Shown here piece by piece: positions 10,618 through 23,720 of a DNA stretch of 64,000 nt. Both the position numbers and the translations under genes were made by a program. Source of the DNA: Sporobolomyces roseus (Eukaryota; Basidiomycota; Microbotryomycetes; Sporidiobolales; Sporidiobolaceae); the NCBI GenBank assembly GCA_016617785.1, contig JADILM010000008.1, forward strand, positions 1,550,001 to 1,614,000. Reading direction: 5' to 3'. The notes under the pieces are model-generated. The model ran no database searches, had not been told where the DNA came from, and saw only the letters and a list, made by a program, of their open reading frames with translations. Within the stretch, counting starts at the first letter, position 1. Every line of letters starts with the position of its first letter.

Positions 10618-12873
10618 ATGTACTTCTCGATTGCGACAATCCTCGCGGCATCAACTCTCCTCTTCCCTCCCACACTCGCTGCTCCCCTTCCGAATGACGG
10701 CAACAGGCAGAACGGATCAACTTCTTGCTCATCTGATGCTATCAACGTCGGAGTAGGTGTCGGAGTCGGTAATGGGATCTATCGTCCAAACTCGAACGGA
10801 GTCAAGGTCAAACAGGGAGATCAAAGGTCTTGCCCTTCAGGATGGACCAGGAGCTTGTTGGAAGTTGATCTCTGCATCGAGGTGGGCGGTAATGACCACC
10901 GCAACGAGAAGGTTCGTCTCATTCTGCTACAGTCTCGCTCTGATCTGTCGAAAGGTGAACTCATTCTCCTTACTCCTCTCTCACAGAAACAGCAGTATCG
11001 CCCCGATTCAATTCACCGTGCTGCTCATTCGTCTCAACCTTACTGGGCCCCCGCCACGACTTCGACCGTCGATCGCCACCGGGCTTCTCACACCAGTGCA
11101 CCCCAACAGAAAGATGAGGTTCGTCACGTTTCTTTCGATAAAGCGATCCCTCGAGTCCACCGTTGTTGATATTGAGATTCTCGTTCCTCTTCCTCTATCA
11201 TAGTGGACCCCCCGTGGTGGAGGCAACAAGAAGTCTTCACACACGGCCTCTGAAGATTACGAAGATTCGCCATCCCGTTACTCGCAGCCTGTAGTGCGCG
11301 TTGCAGCTCATACGACCACGACGCAATCACCTGCTCCTTCTCCGACCGGAAACGGATGCCCGAGGGGTCAAACTCGCGGAACTGGATCCTTGATCGATAT
11401 TTGCATCGACTTCGACTCCGATCCTCTGTTCCTCGGCGGAGGTATCAAACTTGGTGGTCTACGTGGTCCTTCTTCTTCTAACCCAACTCCTTCTTCCACC
11501 AACAAGGATCGCTCTGGTTCCGGTACTCGTCCTTCTTCATCTTCCCCTTCGGCATCTCCCACTTCGAGCCGCTGTTCGGATGGCACTACTTACGACGCCT
11601 TCCTCGACATTTGCATCGACATTGATACTGATCCTCTCTTCCTCGGAGGAGGAATCAAGATTGGAGGTTCCCCTCAGCGTCCTTCCTCAACTTCGTCTTC
11701 GCCCTCGAGGAACGGATCTCCCACGTCTCGACCTTCTTCTGACCGTGGCGATCAACAAGGATCGCCTCCCCGACGAACGAACGGTCAAGACGACGAAGGA
11801 GACTTGCCTGATTGCGACGGACCTAACGATCCTCGAGCATTCGTCGATCTTTGCGTGAATGCCGGAAACTTGCTCGGTGTAAGTTTATTCTCCATTCGCA
11901 TCTACAGCTGCATTGATTCCGAGCTGACGATCTCCTTCTGCATCTGGAACAGGCTCGAATCAAACTTGGCGGATCCGGTTCTTCTCCATCTCCTTCCCCT
12001 TCTTCCTCAGTTCGATCATCGCAATCCAACCCAAACCGGAATAAGGACTCGAACGGAGACGATTCGCATCGCGACCGTAACCGAGGCACGAACGACAACG
12101 AACGAGAGAACAAATCTGGCGACTCTCGACCTCCTTGCAACGGTCCCGAAGATCCCAATGCTGCCCTTGATCTCTGTGTACAAGTAGGAGATCTCCTCGA
12201 TGTGAGCAAAACCTTGATCACTCTGCCTCATCAGTCGCTGACCTTGCTTGCTCTCTGACTCCTTCGATAGGCTGGTGTCAAGCTCGGTGGTAGCTCCGAT
12301 CCTTCTTCGACTACTTCCTCGCCGTCATCAGGTCGTAACCCGAACAACGCCAAGTCGTCGCCCCCTCCAAGATCCGACGACGGCAACATTCTTGATTTGG
12401 ATGTCGGTGGACTCCTGAACGCCAAGGTTCGTTCGATTCTTGCCTCTTCATCCGTCGTGCTGAACTGACCTGGTGCATTCCTTTTCCTCCAGATCGGATC
12501 CGGTCCTCAAGCCTCATCGAGCACTACTTCGACTTCCCCTTCTTACACACCTACTCGACGAGTCAAACAAACTGCTCCCATCAATACTTACCACGAAGTT
12601 GATCACGAAGAATCTCCGAGGACCAGCAACCGCAAGAACAACAATTCGAACAGCGACGACGATGATGCGAGCGTCATCGTATCAGCACAAGTCGACCTTG
12701 GCTCCTCCCCTACTCCCACGGTTCGACGCAAGACCCAAGCTTCTCCAACTCCTCAAGCGAAGGAGAAGGATTGCCCCGTTGGATTCTTGCTTCATCTAGG
12801 CGTTTGCGTGGAAGCCGATGTCGATGTTCCCGGTGTCGTACATGCCACCGCAGCTGCAACTGCCGCCGTCTGA
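10618..12873 (+). CDS. Secreted Ser-rich protein with repeated D-(I/L)-C-(I/V) modules
   Basis: Not recognised as a named family. The N-terminus (MYFSIATILAASTLLFPPTLA, then AP) is a clear signal peptide. Six exons (10618-10911, 10987-11118, 11204-11878, 11953-12201, 12271-12426, 12493-12873) are all multiples of three, so all five introns are phase 0; the product is about 628 residues. A module recurs with decay: SLIDICIDFDSDPLFLGGGI plus KLGG; FLDICIDIDTDPLFLGGGIK plus IGG; FVDLCVNAGNLLG then ARIKLGG; ALDLCVQVGDLLD then AGVKLGG; and ILDLDVGGLLN. Long Ser/Thr/Pro/Asn linkers separate the modules, as in glycosylated wall proteins. The C-terminus has one last Cys module (CPVGFLLHLGVCVEADVDVP) and an Ala-rich tail. 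A cell-wall or extracellular structural role is inferred. No catalytic motif is seen. Confidence 0.8.
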
Positions 12874-13086
12874 ACCAGATGGTTGATCTAGTTGCGAGCG
12901 CGAAAGCACTCTCCCCTTTTTGTTTTTCGTTTTTCAATAATCTTTACCTCGTGCACTTTTCCTATTATGCTTTCAATCTCCACTCATCGTTACTATCTGT
13001 CCTTGGCTCGCAATCTCATCTCTCAGTATTACGCTTCTCACCTTTTCTACTTATTCTGTTCAAGCCAGAGTGAGAATTTCAGAAAA

Positions 13087-14072
13087 TCATTGATACGAAG
13101 GGCGATATTGGCCTGAATGCGTCGGGATTGGTAGAGGCGGAGAGTCTTGATGACTGCGATCGAAACTTCTCTTGTATGTTGCCCACAGCTTGTCAATGCC
13201 CTCCGTTGACCCCATGAGCTCCAGAAGTAGCTCTTCGCTCCATTCCTGTGTTCGGAGTTCGGAGTTCAGCCGTGGAACGAGGTGAGGTTTGTGAGACCGC
13301 TTCGAGAGCCACGCTAAGAAGAAACCCTAGAGGGACCGCGAAAGACGTAAGGTGGGAGCGATTATTCGAAACTGAGCAAAGGCTCTCACAGTCGTTTGAT
13401 ACCCTGCGTCCCAGTTCTCATCCTCTCCAGGTCCTTCCTTCCAATGAGGAGGATCCAGATGATTCTCGTTCCGTACCCAGTCTGCGATCCCCTCGATCAA
13501 TCCTCCGGGGGCGCTGCCTAATCCGTTCCACTGTAAACAATGCAGCATCTCGTGAGTGAGGACTCCCTCGATCTCATGTTTCTACCGATTGAGAGAGTTT
13601 CGATCAGTTTTTACGATATGACACAAAGAAGAGAAGAGAAGAGGACGCGAGCGTACTAATCTCTGCGAATCGTCCCCCGAATTCGTATAGACACTTTCGA
13701 GGTAAGCCCCAGAGAGGTGCAATTCTTTGTGTTGGTCGTCTATCTCTGACGAGCACGTGTATGCGACACCTTCCATCGATTTGAGGAACAAGGTCACTGA
13801 ACGAATCTGAGGAGGAGGAGAAGTGTGTTCGAGATCTTCGGGATACAGAGTCTCGAGAACCTTGCGAGCGGCATCTTGAAGAGTATGCAGAGGGTGTACA
13901 TGCGCAAAGAACAGCTCACAACCCTATGGAAAGTAAATGAGGGTTGAGCGAAAGACTAAGATGATGAGAACTTGAGAGTCCGACTCACTCGCTCTTCCAG
14001 CCTGAGAGCCTTCAGATGAAAAGAAGGTAAAGGGTGCTTCTCCTTCGTCGGTGGTGGATCGATTGGAGCCAT
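13087..14072 (-). CDS. BSP-family (basic secretory protein-like) metallopeptidase
   Basis: Four exons (14072-13989, 13923-13657, 13581-13390, 13326-13087) give about 260 residues. The family signature is clear: GVLTHEMLHCLQWNGLGSAP then GGLIEGIADWVR, and further on a WDAGYQTT block. HEMLH is an HExxH zinc-binding motif, with the second ligand region in EGIADW. Plant and fungal members of this family are usually secreted. Here the ATG model (MAPIDPPPTKEKHPLPS) shows no signal peptide, so it may be cytosolic or have an unrecognised upstream exon. All splice sites are phase 0 (GTGAGT, GTACGC, GTGAGA donors). It lies tail to tail with the secreted modular protein, separated by about 210 bp. Confidence 0.88.
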
Positions 14073-14795
14073 TCGAAGGGGCTCTGAAAGAAGCCGAGAC
14101 TTGAAGTGGAGCAGCTGGAGATGAAGGGAGGCTGAGCAGATCTTAGGCGTACGTGTCAACTAGCTTGTTGTAGTTTGTCGAGTCGGTTGAGGGAGGTTTG
14201 GAGACCCGCGAGAAGTTTGGAGTGAGACGGAAAAGGGAGCAAAGAATCGTGACAATCGACGAGAGAGTGAATTGCGCAAACTTCTCACGTAGCTCTCGAT
14301 CAATATATCTTTCGAGTGCAAAAGTCAACAGACGATTTGCTGTATGTGGAACTACTCTGCAGAAAAAAGAGTAGAGTATTCGTCCGAGGGGCAATCCACG
14401 AAAAAAAAGGGAGGGTGAAGAGAAGGGGGTGCACCTTGAGGTTGAGCGCTTTTGATGTAGTGTAATGTAGTGTAGTGTAGTGTAATGTAAGGAGGGAGGG
14501 AAAGTGATCGGAGTAGTATGTGAGAGGGTGACGGCGAAAAGTCAGAGAAGAAAGTAGTGTAACGAACATAGGAGTGAAAGGAGGGAGAGGGAGTATAGGC
14601 GATATTCGACAGAAGGACAGTGGGCAGAGACAGGGTGAGGTAGTACAGATTAGGAATGACAGACAGACAGGGTAAAAGAGAAAGAGGGTGAAAGTCGAGA
14701 GAGAGAGAAACGAGAAAGGGAACTGATCAAGGAAGGGAAAGAGCGTTTTCGATCGATGAGTAAGCGAGCCGGCCAGCGTGTTGTCGAATCGCAGA
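14073..14795. other. Intergenic region with TGTAGTGTAA microsatellite and GA-rich tract
   Basis: Around 14,455-14,490 there are about seven tandem copies of a TGTAG/TGTAA pentamer. From about 14,570 to 14,770 the plus strand is strongly purine-rich (GAGAG, AGGGA), that is, pyrimidine-rich in the sense of the flanking minus-strand genes. It must hold the 3' end of the CCCH gene and the promoter of the BSP peptidase. No gene is recognised. Confidence 0.5.
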
Positions 14796-17700
14796 CTACG
14801 CCTTGATCGGAACTTGAGTAGAAGGAGTCCTGGCGGCTGTTTTCTTCGATTTCTTGCTCGTCTTCGTTACGAAGCCGTCGTCATTCTTAGCCTCGTCCTC
14901 CAACCTAGACTCCTTCTTCTCTGTCTTGACTGATTCACTCGAGGGTTTTGATTGGTCCGCTGCTTTGCTCGCTTGCTGTACCGGGGCCGAGGGAGTTGAC
15001 TTTGGCTTTGTCTTTTCAGCAGCGCTGGGACCGGAGGCGGCTTTTGCGATCGATGCGAATGATACCATGAGCTTCGGAGGTTGAGCGGGACGAGTGGGAG
15101 GGGCGGTCGACGTCTGAGAAGGGGGAGCGGAAGAAGCGGGAACTGGAGGGGTTTCTGAAGAGGAAGACTTGTGTGGCTCACTCGCGGCTGGAGGAGTCGC
15201 TGAAGCGGTAGGAGGAACAGACGGAGACGAGGGTGAAGCGTCTTGATGCGAAACCATCACGAAGCCGTCGTTCTCCTCGACGGGGGAAGAAGCGACCTCC
15301 TTCTTCGACTCCTCCTCCTTCGGGGCAGCTACAGGGGTATCCACGACGCTCGTGTAGGATTCCTTCTCCACGTTCGGCGAAAGGGGAGCAGCGGGAGATC
15401 CGAGAGCAGGGAAATCGTTCACGGTCGGAACTCGTTGCTGTGAAGGCTCACGAGAAGCGGGAGTTGAACCTTGAGCAAGAGTCGAGGGTGTCTCGGTGAC
15501 GGCTTCACCTTCCGACGCGTCTTGAGGCATGGGAGCACCGGCTTGGGATGTTTGAGCGGGAGGGATTCGACGAGTGAGACCATTGATCGCGGCGACAAGC
15601 TGAGGGGTTCCTCCGGGAGGAATGCGACCAGCGAGGGATCCGTTGACGAACGATGCTCTTTGATAGGCGTTCTGTGACTGCTGTTGGTGTTGCGGTTGTA
15701 GAGGAAGAGCTTGAGGGAAATGGTTCTGAGCTTGTCCTTCCATCATCTGAACTTGCGGCTGGAATTGTTGTCTCGTTGCGTACCGTGCCTGTTGATCCTC
15801 TTCGTAACGACCTCTGCTGGCGTGTCCGGTCGATTGAACAGGACCGTTTCCTCGCTCGCGATAAGAGTAACCTCCGTTCATGATCGCACCTCCCTCGAGC
15901 TGCTTCTTCCCTCCCCCAGCTCCTCCCGCTAAATTCCCTCCGTTCGCTCCAGCTCCATTCCCTCCTGCAAACCTCAAAGCCTTCTGATTCATAAGCCAAG
16001 CCGGAGGCATTCCTCCCGTCGCCTCTGGACTATCCGTTCTCCCATCTGATCCGATCATTCCCCTTCCTAGAGCGCGAGCGTCGGTACCATCTTGTAGGAG
16101 ATGAACGAAAGAGCATTCGTCTCCGTTCTTGCATCGATTCGCCTCAAAGAAAGAGCAAGGAGGACGAGTTCCACCGAAAGATCTTCGCTTTCCTCCATTC
16201 ATTCCTCCGGGACCCTGAGAGTAAGGACCAGTCGGTACACCTCCAATCGAGCGACGAGGACCGGCGAGTCGTCCAGGAAGAGGTTTGACGAAACCGTTCG
16301 GCGAGTTCGAAATTGCGGCAGGAGGGAGAGGGTTGGACGAGGGTTGAACGGGGAGAGGTGCAGTCGTCATAGTCGAGCTACCAGAGGGGGGCATAGGAGA
16401 AGAGGTTTGGAAGAAGGTGTGGAGAGAAGCGGGAGCTCGCAAAAGTGGTGAATCCTCTGAGCCTAAGCCTAGCGAAGGGGAAGAAGGGTCGACAGTCTGT
16501 TCTTCTCCTTCAGCGCCTCCATTCGACGGGTAGCCCTGGGACAACTCTTGCGGCCGCGGAACTGGGAAAGTGTGCTGTTGAGCGACAGGAGGAACTGGTT
16601 GAGTAGCGGTCTCGAGAGGGGATGAGGAAGCGTTCTGAGTCGGTTGAGAGGGCGAGGCGACTGGGGAAGGGGCGGTGGGAGAAGTTTCTGTCGGTAGCGC
16701 TGAGACGACGTTCTGAGCTTGAGCGGCTGCAGAAAGGTGAGGAACGGAGGAGGCAGGAGGGGGAGGAGGGTAGTAAGCGTGAGGGGTGAACTGCTGATAG
16801 TGCTGAGGGTAAGCTTGGAAAGGAGGAGGGGCGAAGTGGTAGTAGGCTTGTTCGGGGGAGAAAGGAGGTTGGAAACCGTATTGAAGTGCTTGTTCCGGAT
16901 AATACATGGGCATTCCCTGCATGTACGCCTGTTCCATCGATGGCACAACCTGCTGATGATCCATCATCTGTTGGTGTTGATGGTGGTGATGCTGAGGTTG
17001 GAATTGATGTTGCTGAACAGAGTTTTGAACGAATTGAGGTGGTACTTGCTGAGATGATTGCGAAGCTTCACTCTGTCCAGGAGCGACTTGAGGTTGAACC
17101 GAAGGAGAAGGAGGTACTCCAGGGGAACCAGCTACACCAGGGATACCGTGCGAGAAGATGCATTGTTCACCATACTTGCAAGTGCCGAGAGGGAAGAATC
17201 GACAAGGGATGTTGCGAGCGACGTCGGGAGGAGGAAGATTGTGCGTAGCTCCGGAAGAAGATTGATCGGATCCATCGACGACAGCTAAGCCGTTAACTGT
17301 TTTCGGAAGGAGAGAATCGAAACGAAGAAAAGTCAGCGAAAAGTTTCCTCGGGCTGAGCCATCTCCTGCTGAGAACGCCATAGCGTGCAATGCCTCCAGT
17401 CCTATCACCATTGACGTCTAGTGTCGACACGGCAGATCGCTAGCTCTTCGTCTTTTAGCAACACCCTCTCGCTCCGACTTTCCATCGATTTCTAAAGCAT
17501 CCACGAGCGAGATGCACCGTTTGAGGCTTGTTCCAATCGCGTAGCTGAATCTCCACTTATCCATCATTCCTACGAGCGTCTTCCGAGGCTTTTTACGAAA
17601 CATTTCTAGCCGACTTCAGGCTGACCCGACAGCGCGTCTACAGCACCCCAACTGCCCTCCAAGCGAGTCCCACAGCTTCCATAGCACAGAAGAGCAAGAG

Positions 17701-17851
17701 AGTTGAACTCACCAGATCCCTTCTCTTCGTTTTCCGACTCTTTTCCAACATTCTCTTTAGAGAAAGTAGATTTCAACCCTTGTCCATGAGCGTGACCTGT
17801 CGCAGGCACTTCCTGCTGCTGCTGTTGTTGCGTCTCTGGGGCTGCGACCAT
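14796..17851 (-). CDS. CCCH zinc-finger protein, probable RNA-binding regulator
   Basis: Two CCCH fingers of spacing C-x7-C-x5-C-x3-H are visible: CRFFPLGTCKYGEQCIFSH near the N-terminus and CSFFEANRCKNGDECSFVH mid-protein. Between and after them lie Gln/Pro/His-rich low-complexity segments, and the C-terminus is Lys/Ser-rich, ending KKTAARTPSTQVPIKA. Exon 1 (17851-17713) encodes MVAAPETQQQQQQEVPATGH and ends phase 1 at GTGAGT. The next coding acceptor is either before 17369 or before about 17300; both keep frame, so the first intron is about 340-410 bp, long for this window. Closest general likeness is to fungal CCCH mRNA-binding proteins. The exact orthologue is not assigned. Confidence 0.8.
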
Positions 17852-18524
17852 TCTCTAGGCGTTCAAAGCTGTAGAGAGAGAGAGCGAGAGAGCGGGAAGA
17901 GGGAGGGAAGAGATGGAGAGAGGCCGAGAAGGAGGGGCTGTAGGAACGAGGACGTCGACTCATGAGTTTGGTTCTAGTAGATATGACCACTCAGCAACTC
18001 ACCTAGTGCAACCTTGAGATCTGGAAGAGAAACAACAACTCCGATCAAATTATTTATTTCGAAGGCTCTTTCGGCTCATTCTCATCGAATAGTACTCCGC
18101 TTGGAGTATGAACATTGACGATTAAGCAAGAAATTCGACCTTTGGAATCGCGCTCATTGTCGAACTCGACTGTTTCCTCGAAACCCTCTCGTCTCCCTCG
18201 AGACGGTTGCATCGCTAGATAAAGGATACATGACAGTGACAGAAGAAACGAAAGGGTATATTTTGCTATAGATGCGGATAAAGGAAGGGGGAATCAAAAA
18301 CGGGAAGAGGGAATAGTAAAAAATGAAGATTGAAATGATTGCGGAGGATTGGTCTATCGGCTTGACGGCGCTGGACTTCTTCTTGTAGACTCGAAAGTGG
18401 AGAGGACAGGCGAGCGTCGAGGAGGTATGGCGGAGGTAGGAGAAGATGAAGAAGTTGGAAGTGCTGTGAGAAAACTTCTCCTACTTTCGATTGGTTCAGC
18501 TGGAGTCGAGCCTTCAGATGCGTA
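17852..18524. other. Intergenic region, no gene seen
   Basis: It lies between the starts of the CCCH gene and the 3' end of the septation kinase gene, and must hold promoter and 5' leader of the former. It includes GA-rich repeats near 17,870-17,940. No supportable gene. Confidence 0.5.
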
Positions 18525-21500
18525 TCATCTTGAAGCTAAGCTCCTACGTGTCGAGTCCTTGAGGGCGACGAATTCGGTTGACAGCGATTTGGCGAGCTGA
18601 GATGCGAGAACCGTCTTTTCTTCTTCAGCGACTCGGTTGATTGCCGGCATGAGGAGTTTGACGACACGATCCCGGTCGCGACGATCTGTAAGAGAGTCGA
18701 ACACTGTCTTCGTTATACGGAGCAGGTTCAGTTGAACGACCGCTTTGCTTGAATGTTCGAGACGTTCGACGATTCGCTTGACGAAACCAGACTGAATCGC
18801 AAGGCGGGATGCGAGTCGAGGCGAGGTTCGTAGAATCTATTAAGTGGCAATCTGGGAAGTCAGTCCTCAAAGCTCGAAAGCAAGATCCAGATAATCGAAC
18901 CTACTTTGTGGAAAGGCTCGAGCATCGTCTCGAAGACAGCGCTCTTTGTCTTGCAAAATAGTTGGACGAGAGACTCGACAGCTGACGGTTCGAGGAGGCA
19001 GTCTTCGACTCGAGCGAGCTCGTCTTGTAGCCTGAGATTCGCCGGAGGAATGCTATCAGTAGAAGTGCTAGGGAAAAGACTAGAGAGGAAACTCACCAAG
19101 CGAGTACAGCTTCGAGAGCAGCATTGATCCAGTATGTATCTTTCGAGAGGAGGTGAAGGTAGAAGCTGACTCCATTGTGTTGCCATAATCTGAGATATTG
19201 AGAGAAAGGTCAGAGGGCGACAGAGAGGGAACGAAGAGCGAAAGAATCGAGTTACTGACAATTTGCGGGCGATTCGAGAATCCAGATGTGCGAAATCGCA
19301 CAAGATTGGTAGTGCGAATTGCTTCAAAGGAGAGTTGGCAGTGACAATCTTCTGAAGGATCGGAATCGCACCGAACGAGGCTGCTTCCTCCTGTCGAGCT
19401 TTCGACAAGCGACACAAATTGAAGAGGGTATGTAGCGCGTGGTTTTGAATCTCCTGTGGTCGATGTAGGATATCAGCCATCCGATTTCTAGAGCCGTGGA
19501 GAGGCGCGAAAGGTGACGAACGGCAGCGAGGCGTCCTTGAAATTCACGAGACGGAGACAGAACATCGACCAACGTCTCGATACAATTTGCGTTCTGAAGA
19601 ACGTCGAGAGCTGCCGGCAGCATCGACAAATTCTTGACCGTCTTGAGCAGTAATGCAAGGAGATCGGGTTCGAGCAGAGATACAGCTTTGATGATACCTA
19701 TGAGAGGCGGACAAGCATGATTAGAACTACACGGGTCCTCTCTCTCGAGGGAGGTGATGCTCACGAAGGGCGTTTGAACGGGTGACCAGCGCTTCTTTGA
19801 CTTTGTGATCGGATTGTGCGAAGAGAAGGAGGATGTTGACGATTTTGGCTTTCGCTGATTCTGCTAGATCATCATCATCTCCACATACACCGATGAGAGC
19901 GCTAGTGAGAGGTTCGAGAAGACCCTCTTGGGCGAGGATGCGGCAGAAATCGCTGCGAGGCGTCGGTCCCTAAGATTCTCCACGTCGATCAAACGATCAG
20001 CTGCTGTTCGAGTTTCGTTCGAGTCCAGGCAGTGCAGAAGATGATGCGAATACCTACATTTGATTCAAAGACTCTGCTGACACCGTCGACCGCCATCCAT
20101 ACTAGATCTTTGTTCTCGTTGTCTGTGCCGCGTCCAGAGCAAGGTCGTCAGTCGAAAGCTCGGGACAGCTAGATGAGTTTCCAGAGCACGAACAGCTTTC
20201 GTCCATCATGTCGACAAGGGTTCTCAAGCCGCGACATGAGATCAGCGTTTGAAGCTACAGTGCGAAAGCGATCAGTATGCTTCAAACTCTGCGCACAAGA
20301 TGAGGTTGAGAGATTACGTACAGTGAGGAGCGAAGTACGACACATCGATCCGATGAAGAGTGCCGATTCTAAACGAATTTCACGAGAGTAGCGTTTTGAA
20401 GCGAACGAGAGAATGACTGGACATCCTCCGATGAGCTAATATCACGCGATTGATACGTCAGCTTGAGTCGCTCCAGACAGGAGAAATCATCGAGCGGCTC
20501 CGGACAATCTGAACGTACAGCAAGTTTCTCGAGTTCTACAGGATCTGACCCAACGATCTAGTTGTAGGGAATCTCACATCAATCATGGCTATGGGAGAGC
20601 ACAAGGAAGGTTGGAACATACCAGGTTGACGATTCTGAGCAGAATCGAGAGGATTTCTCGGGAACGAGCGATTTGCAATGCCTGATTAACGATTAGCATT
20701 CCATGGCGCTTGTTGAAGTGAACTTTGATCTCGTCTGTATCTTCCAGGAGAACCGTCTTCAAGCAGTTGGGCAAGGTTAGCTCAGAGGAGTTTACAATCG
20801 TCGAGAAGCAAGAGACGTACAAGTTGTAACGCGGCCTCTCGTACTTCGTAATCATCAGGATTCCCCGCTCCGACAACGTCTAGGAGTTCAGTGAATAGCG
20901 TGCATTGTCTCGCAACTTGATCCCGAAGGACAACCGCTTCAATGTTTTGCTCCTCGGGTTCATAATGAGTCGTCGCGTCCAGCACGTCGGAGAACGGATC
21001 CTCCTCGTCAGAGTCCTCATCACCAAGCTGAAATTCTCAGTGATCTGAGCCTGTCAATGTCCGGCTGCAGTATTCAAGGCACGAAAGATTAGCTTACCCA
21101 TGACTTTGAGGAAAGTTGTAAATGAAGCGATTCTGAGCCGGCCGCTGTAGGAATATGAAGTCAGCACCTTCTACAAGGTTGGATTGTCTCGAGACTCACG
21201 CTGACTTCCACCTACAGCTTTCCCGAAAACATCCGAATAATCGTCGATTTCGCTCTCGCTGTACTTGTCGATTGACGGAGGTGACGATGTGCGATCTACT
21301 TTTGACGGCGAGGCAGGCACCGGAGATTCGGCTTCATGCGTGTACTGAGTATCGCTCGAAGTAGTAGATTGCTCAGGTCGTAGAAGAGCTTTTTCAGATT
21401 GAATTTTCTGACTCGTCGAAGTCGAGAGTCGAGAGTCAGAACCATTGACTGCAGAGTCTCTCAAAGCGGAAGAATAAGAACTGACCTTGAAAGTGCGAAT

Positions 21501-23720
21501 CTTCCCTTCGAAAGGATCACTTTCTCCTTCTTGAACTAGATCCGAGTAATCTTCGACAACAGTTTCGAGACTCGCTTTCTCGCCTAGATTCGTAGAGGCC
21601 GAGGCTTTGCGAGGAGTAGCTCTGATGGTCAAAGAGTTGATCGAACTCGAATCTTCATCGGAATCTTCTCCTTCGTCCGCTTCATCCGCAAGTGCAGTCG
21701 AAGTATCGGAGGATTCGCGATCGAGGGCTGCAGAAAGTCAACATCAGTACAAAGCGCTGTTTAAGGGCGAATAGAGTGCTCACCTTCTATCTTCGAGATC
21801 GAGATACCTTCTTCGAAATCACTATCCCAATTATCGTCTTCGATTTCGAAATCCTCCTCCTCCGCCTCCTTCTCTACAATCTGCAGACTCGCCTGATTCC
21901 GCCGTGGTCCTCCAGACTTCTTGCGTAGCTTCGTCTGGGTTAGAGCGAGAGGGACCCCCAGACCTCCCTCGTTCGAAGAGACTTTACGACTCGAAGCTGG
22001 GAGAGCGCTATCAAGTGTGATCAGAGTAGGGTTCGCTGAAGGTCGCAGTTGAGATCGACTGAGAGCAGAAGCGACTTGTGCAGAAGGTCGGCGAAGGTTG
22101 AGAGGTGAGTTCTCGTCGGCAAGAGAAGCGAGTGAAGGTCGAGGAGAACGTTGAGAAGCAGTCGTAGGAGCGGCTATACTCTTCAGAGGGTCAGCAGGAG
22201 TTAGCCTTCAGAGGAAGCTGCAGAAATGACGACTTACCCTTGAGTGCTTCATTCCACTGCTGAACCTGTTGAACTGTGTCATCGTAAAGACTGATCGGTC
22301 TCCTCTGTCCATTCCCTCCATTCGCAGTCGTTCCTCTTCTTCCCATCTCCACTCTCTCCCTATCGAGCGACTGTGCTTCCTGTTGCTTCTTCGCTACTAG
22401 CATCCAAGGATGCCTCAACAGTTTCCTCGCTCCTATCCGCAGGTTCCCATCTTTCTGAAAACACTGCGCCAAGAAATCCCTCACGACCGCACTCGCTCCT
22501 TCCGGAAGTGGTGGGCTGTCGTCGTTGACTATTCGGAAGAGTGCCGGCATAGGATCGAGGAAGTGATAAGGAGGTTTGCCAGTCAAGAGTTCGACGACGA
22601 GAGCACCGAGAGACCAGATGTCGGAAGCTGTTGTTGCTCCTGTTTGATCGACTACTTCCGGTGCCATCCAATACGGTGAACCGACTACTGCTGAATCTGA
22701 AGGTCCTCCAACACGAGTAGCGACCCCGAAATCTGCAACTGATTTTCGCACGAAGGTGATAGTCTCGAAAGTTTAGCGACTCCGAGTGAAGGAAGAGGCG
22801 AAGAAAGGTGGGAACGTACGCTTGATGTTTCCTTCCTTCGTAGCGAGGATGTTGCTCCCCTTGATATCTCTATGAATGACTCCCTGATCGTGCAAATACA
22901 GCAACCCTTGAAGGACTTGAAGCGTGTAGAGACCGACGAGAGATTCTGGGAACCTTCCAAACTTCTTGATAATAGCAGAAAGAGAACCGTTCTCGCAATA
23001 TTCGAGGATGATGTAAAGAGCTGAATCAGTTCGAGCGTAACCTCGATATTGAACGATATTCGAATCTGCGAGAGTCAAGTCGATTCAGTGATCGGCTTGT
23101 AGCTCCTCAGTATAGACAAGAGATCATACGATGCAAATTCTTGAGCAGGTCAATCTCTTGCTGTACTGACAAGGTCAGCATTCCAAAGTGAGGTGCGAAG
23201 AAAAGGGTGCACTGCGAGCTCACCATGATATCCGGGAGTTCTGACCGCGGTATATGTGAGAGATCGATCTGAACGATCGTCAAATGGTCAGATCCTCGTC
23301 GCTCGAAGAAGGAGGGACGTCGGGGCAGAGCGTGTTTGGGAGGAAAGGGGTGGTCGAAACTCACTTGTTTGACAGCGCATGTTTCTCCAGTACTCCCTGC
23401 ATAATGATTAGAGTCAACTAGAGTCCATCCAGATATGTAGCGAGGTGTACAAACAGTTCAAAGCCTAAAAGTTGAGCGATCCGGGCGGGGTGAATTCCTT
23501 CGAGTTGTCAGCTCTCGACAGCCTCCAGTGAGAATTGGGTATTGACTGACCTTGTATACAGATCCGAATGCACCTTGTCCTAACTTCTCGGCTAGTTTCT
23601 GTCAAGGGTTCAGAGAGGGAGAGATCCGTCAGGGGTAATGAAGCAAATCGAAACACAGGAAAGAGGAGGACTGACAAAGTTTGGTAGAGAGGGAGTATGT
23701 AGAAGGTCATCATGTGGCAT
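18525..23720 (-). CDS. Cdc7/SepH-type septation-initiation protein kinase
   Basis: This matches the STE-group kinase of the septation initiation/mitotic exit network (S. pombe Cdc7, Aspergillus SepH, S. cerevisiae Cdc15). The start [15 protein letters not shown] leads into [16 protein letters not shown] (glycine loop), [14 protein letters not shown] (ATP lysine), [10 protein letters not shown] (catalytic loop), [19 protein letters not shown] and [13 protein letters not shown]. These are spread over at least eight small exons; the W in ALNW is split by a phase-1 intron with donor GTTTGT. A Ser-rich linker follows. The C-terminal half is helical with armadillo-like repeats ([40 protein letters not shown]), typical of SepH/Cdc7. 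The stop is at 18525-18527. An upstream in-frame ATG at 23843 exists but would overlap the UTP17 start, so 23720 is preferred. Intermediate exons of the C-terminal half were not all fixed. Confidence 0.88.

Noticed and set aside
12892..13116. Plus-strand frames after the secreted protein
   Set aside because: They lie in its 3' flank and antisense to the end of the BSP gene. No domain.
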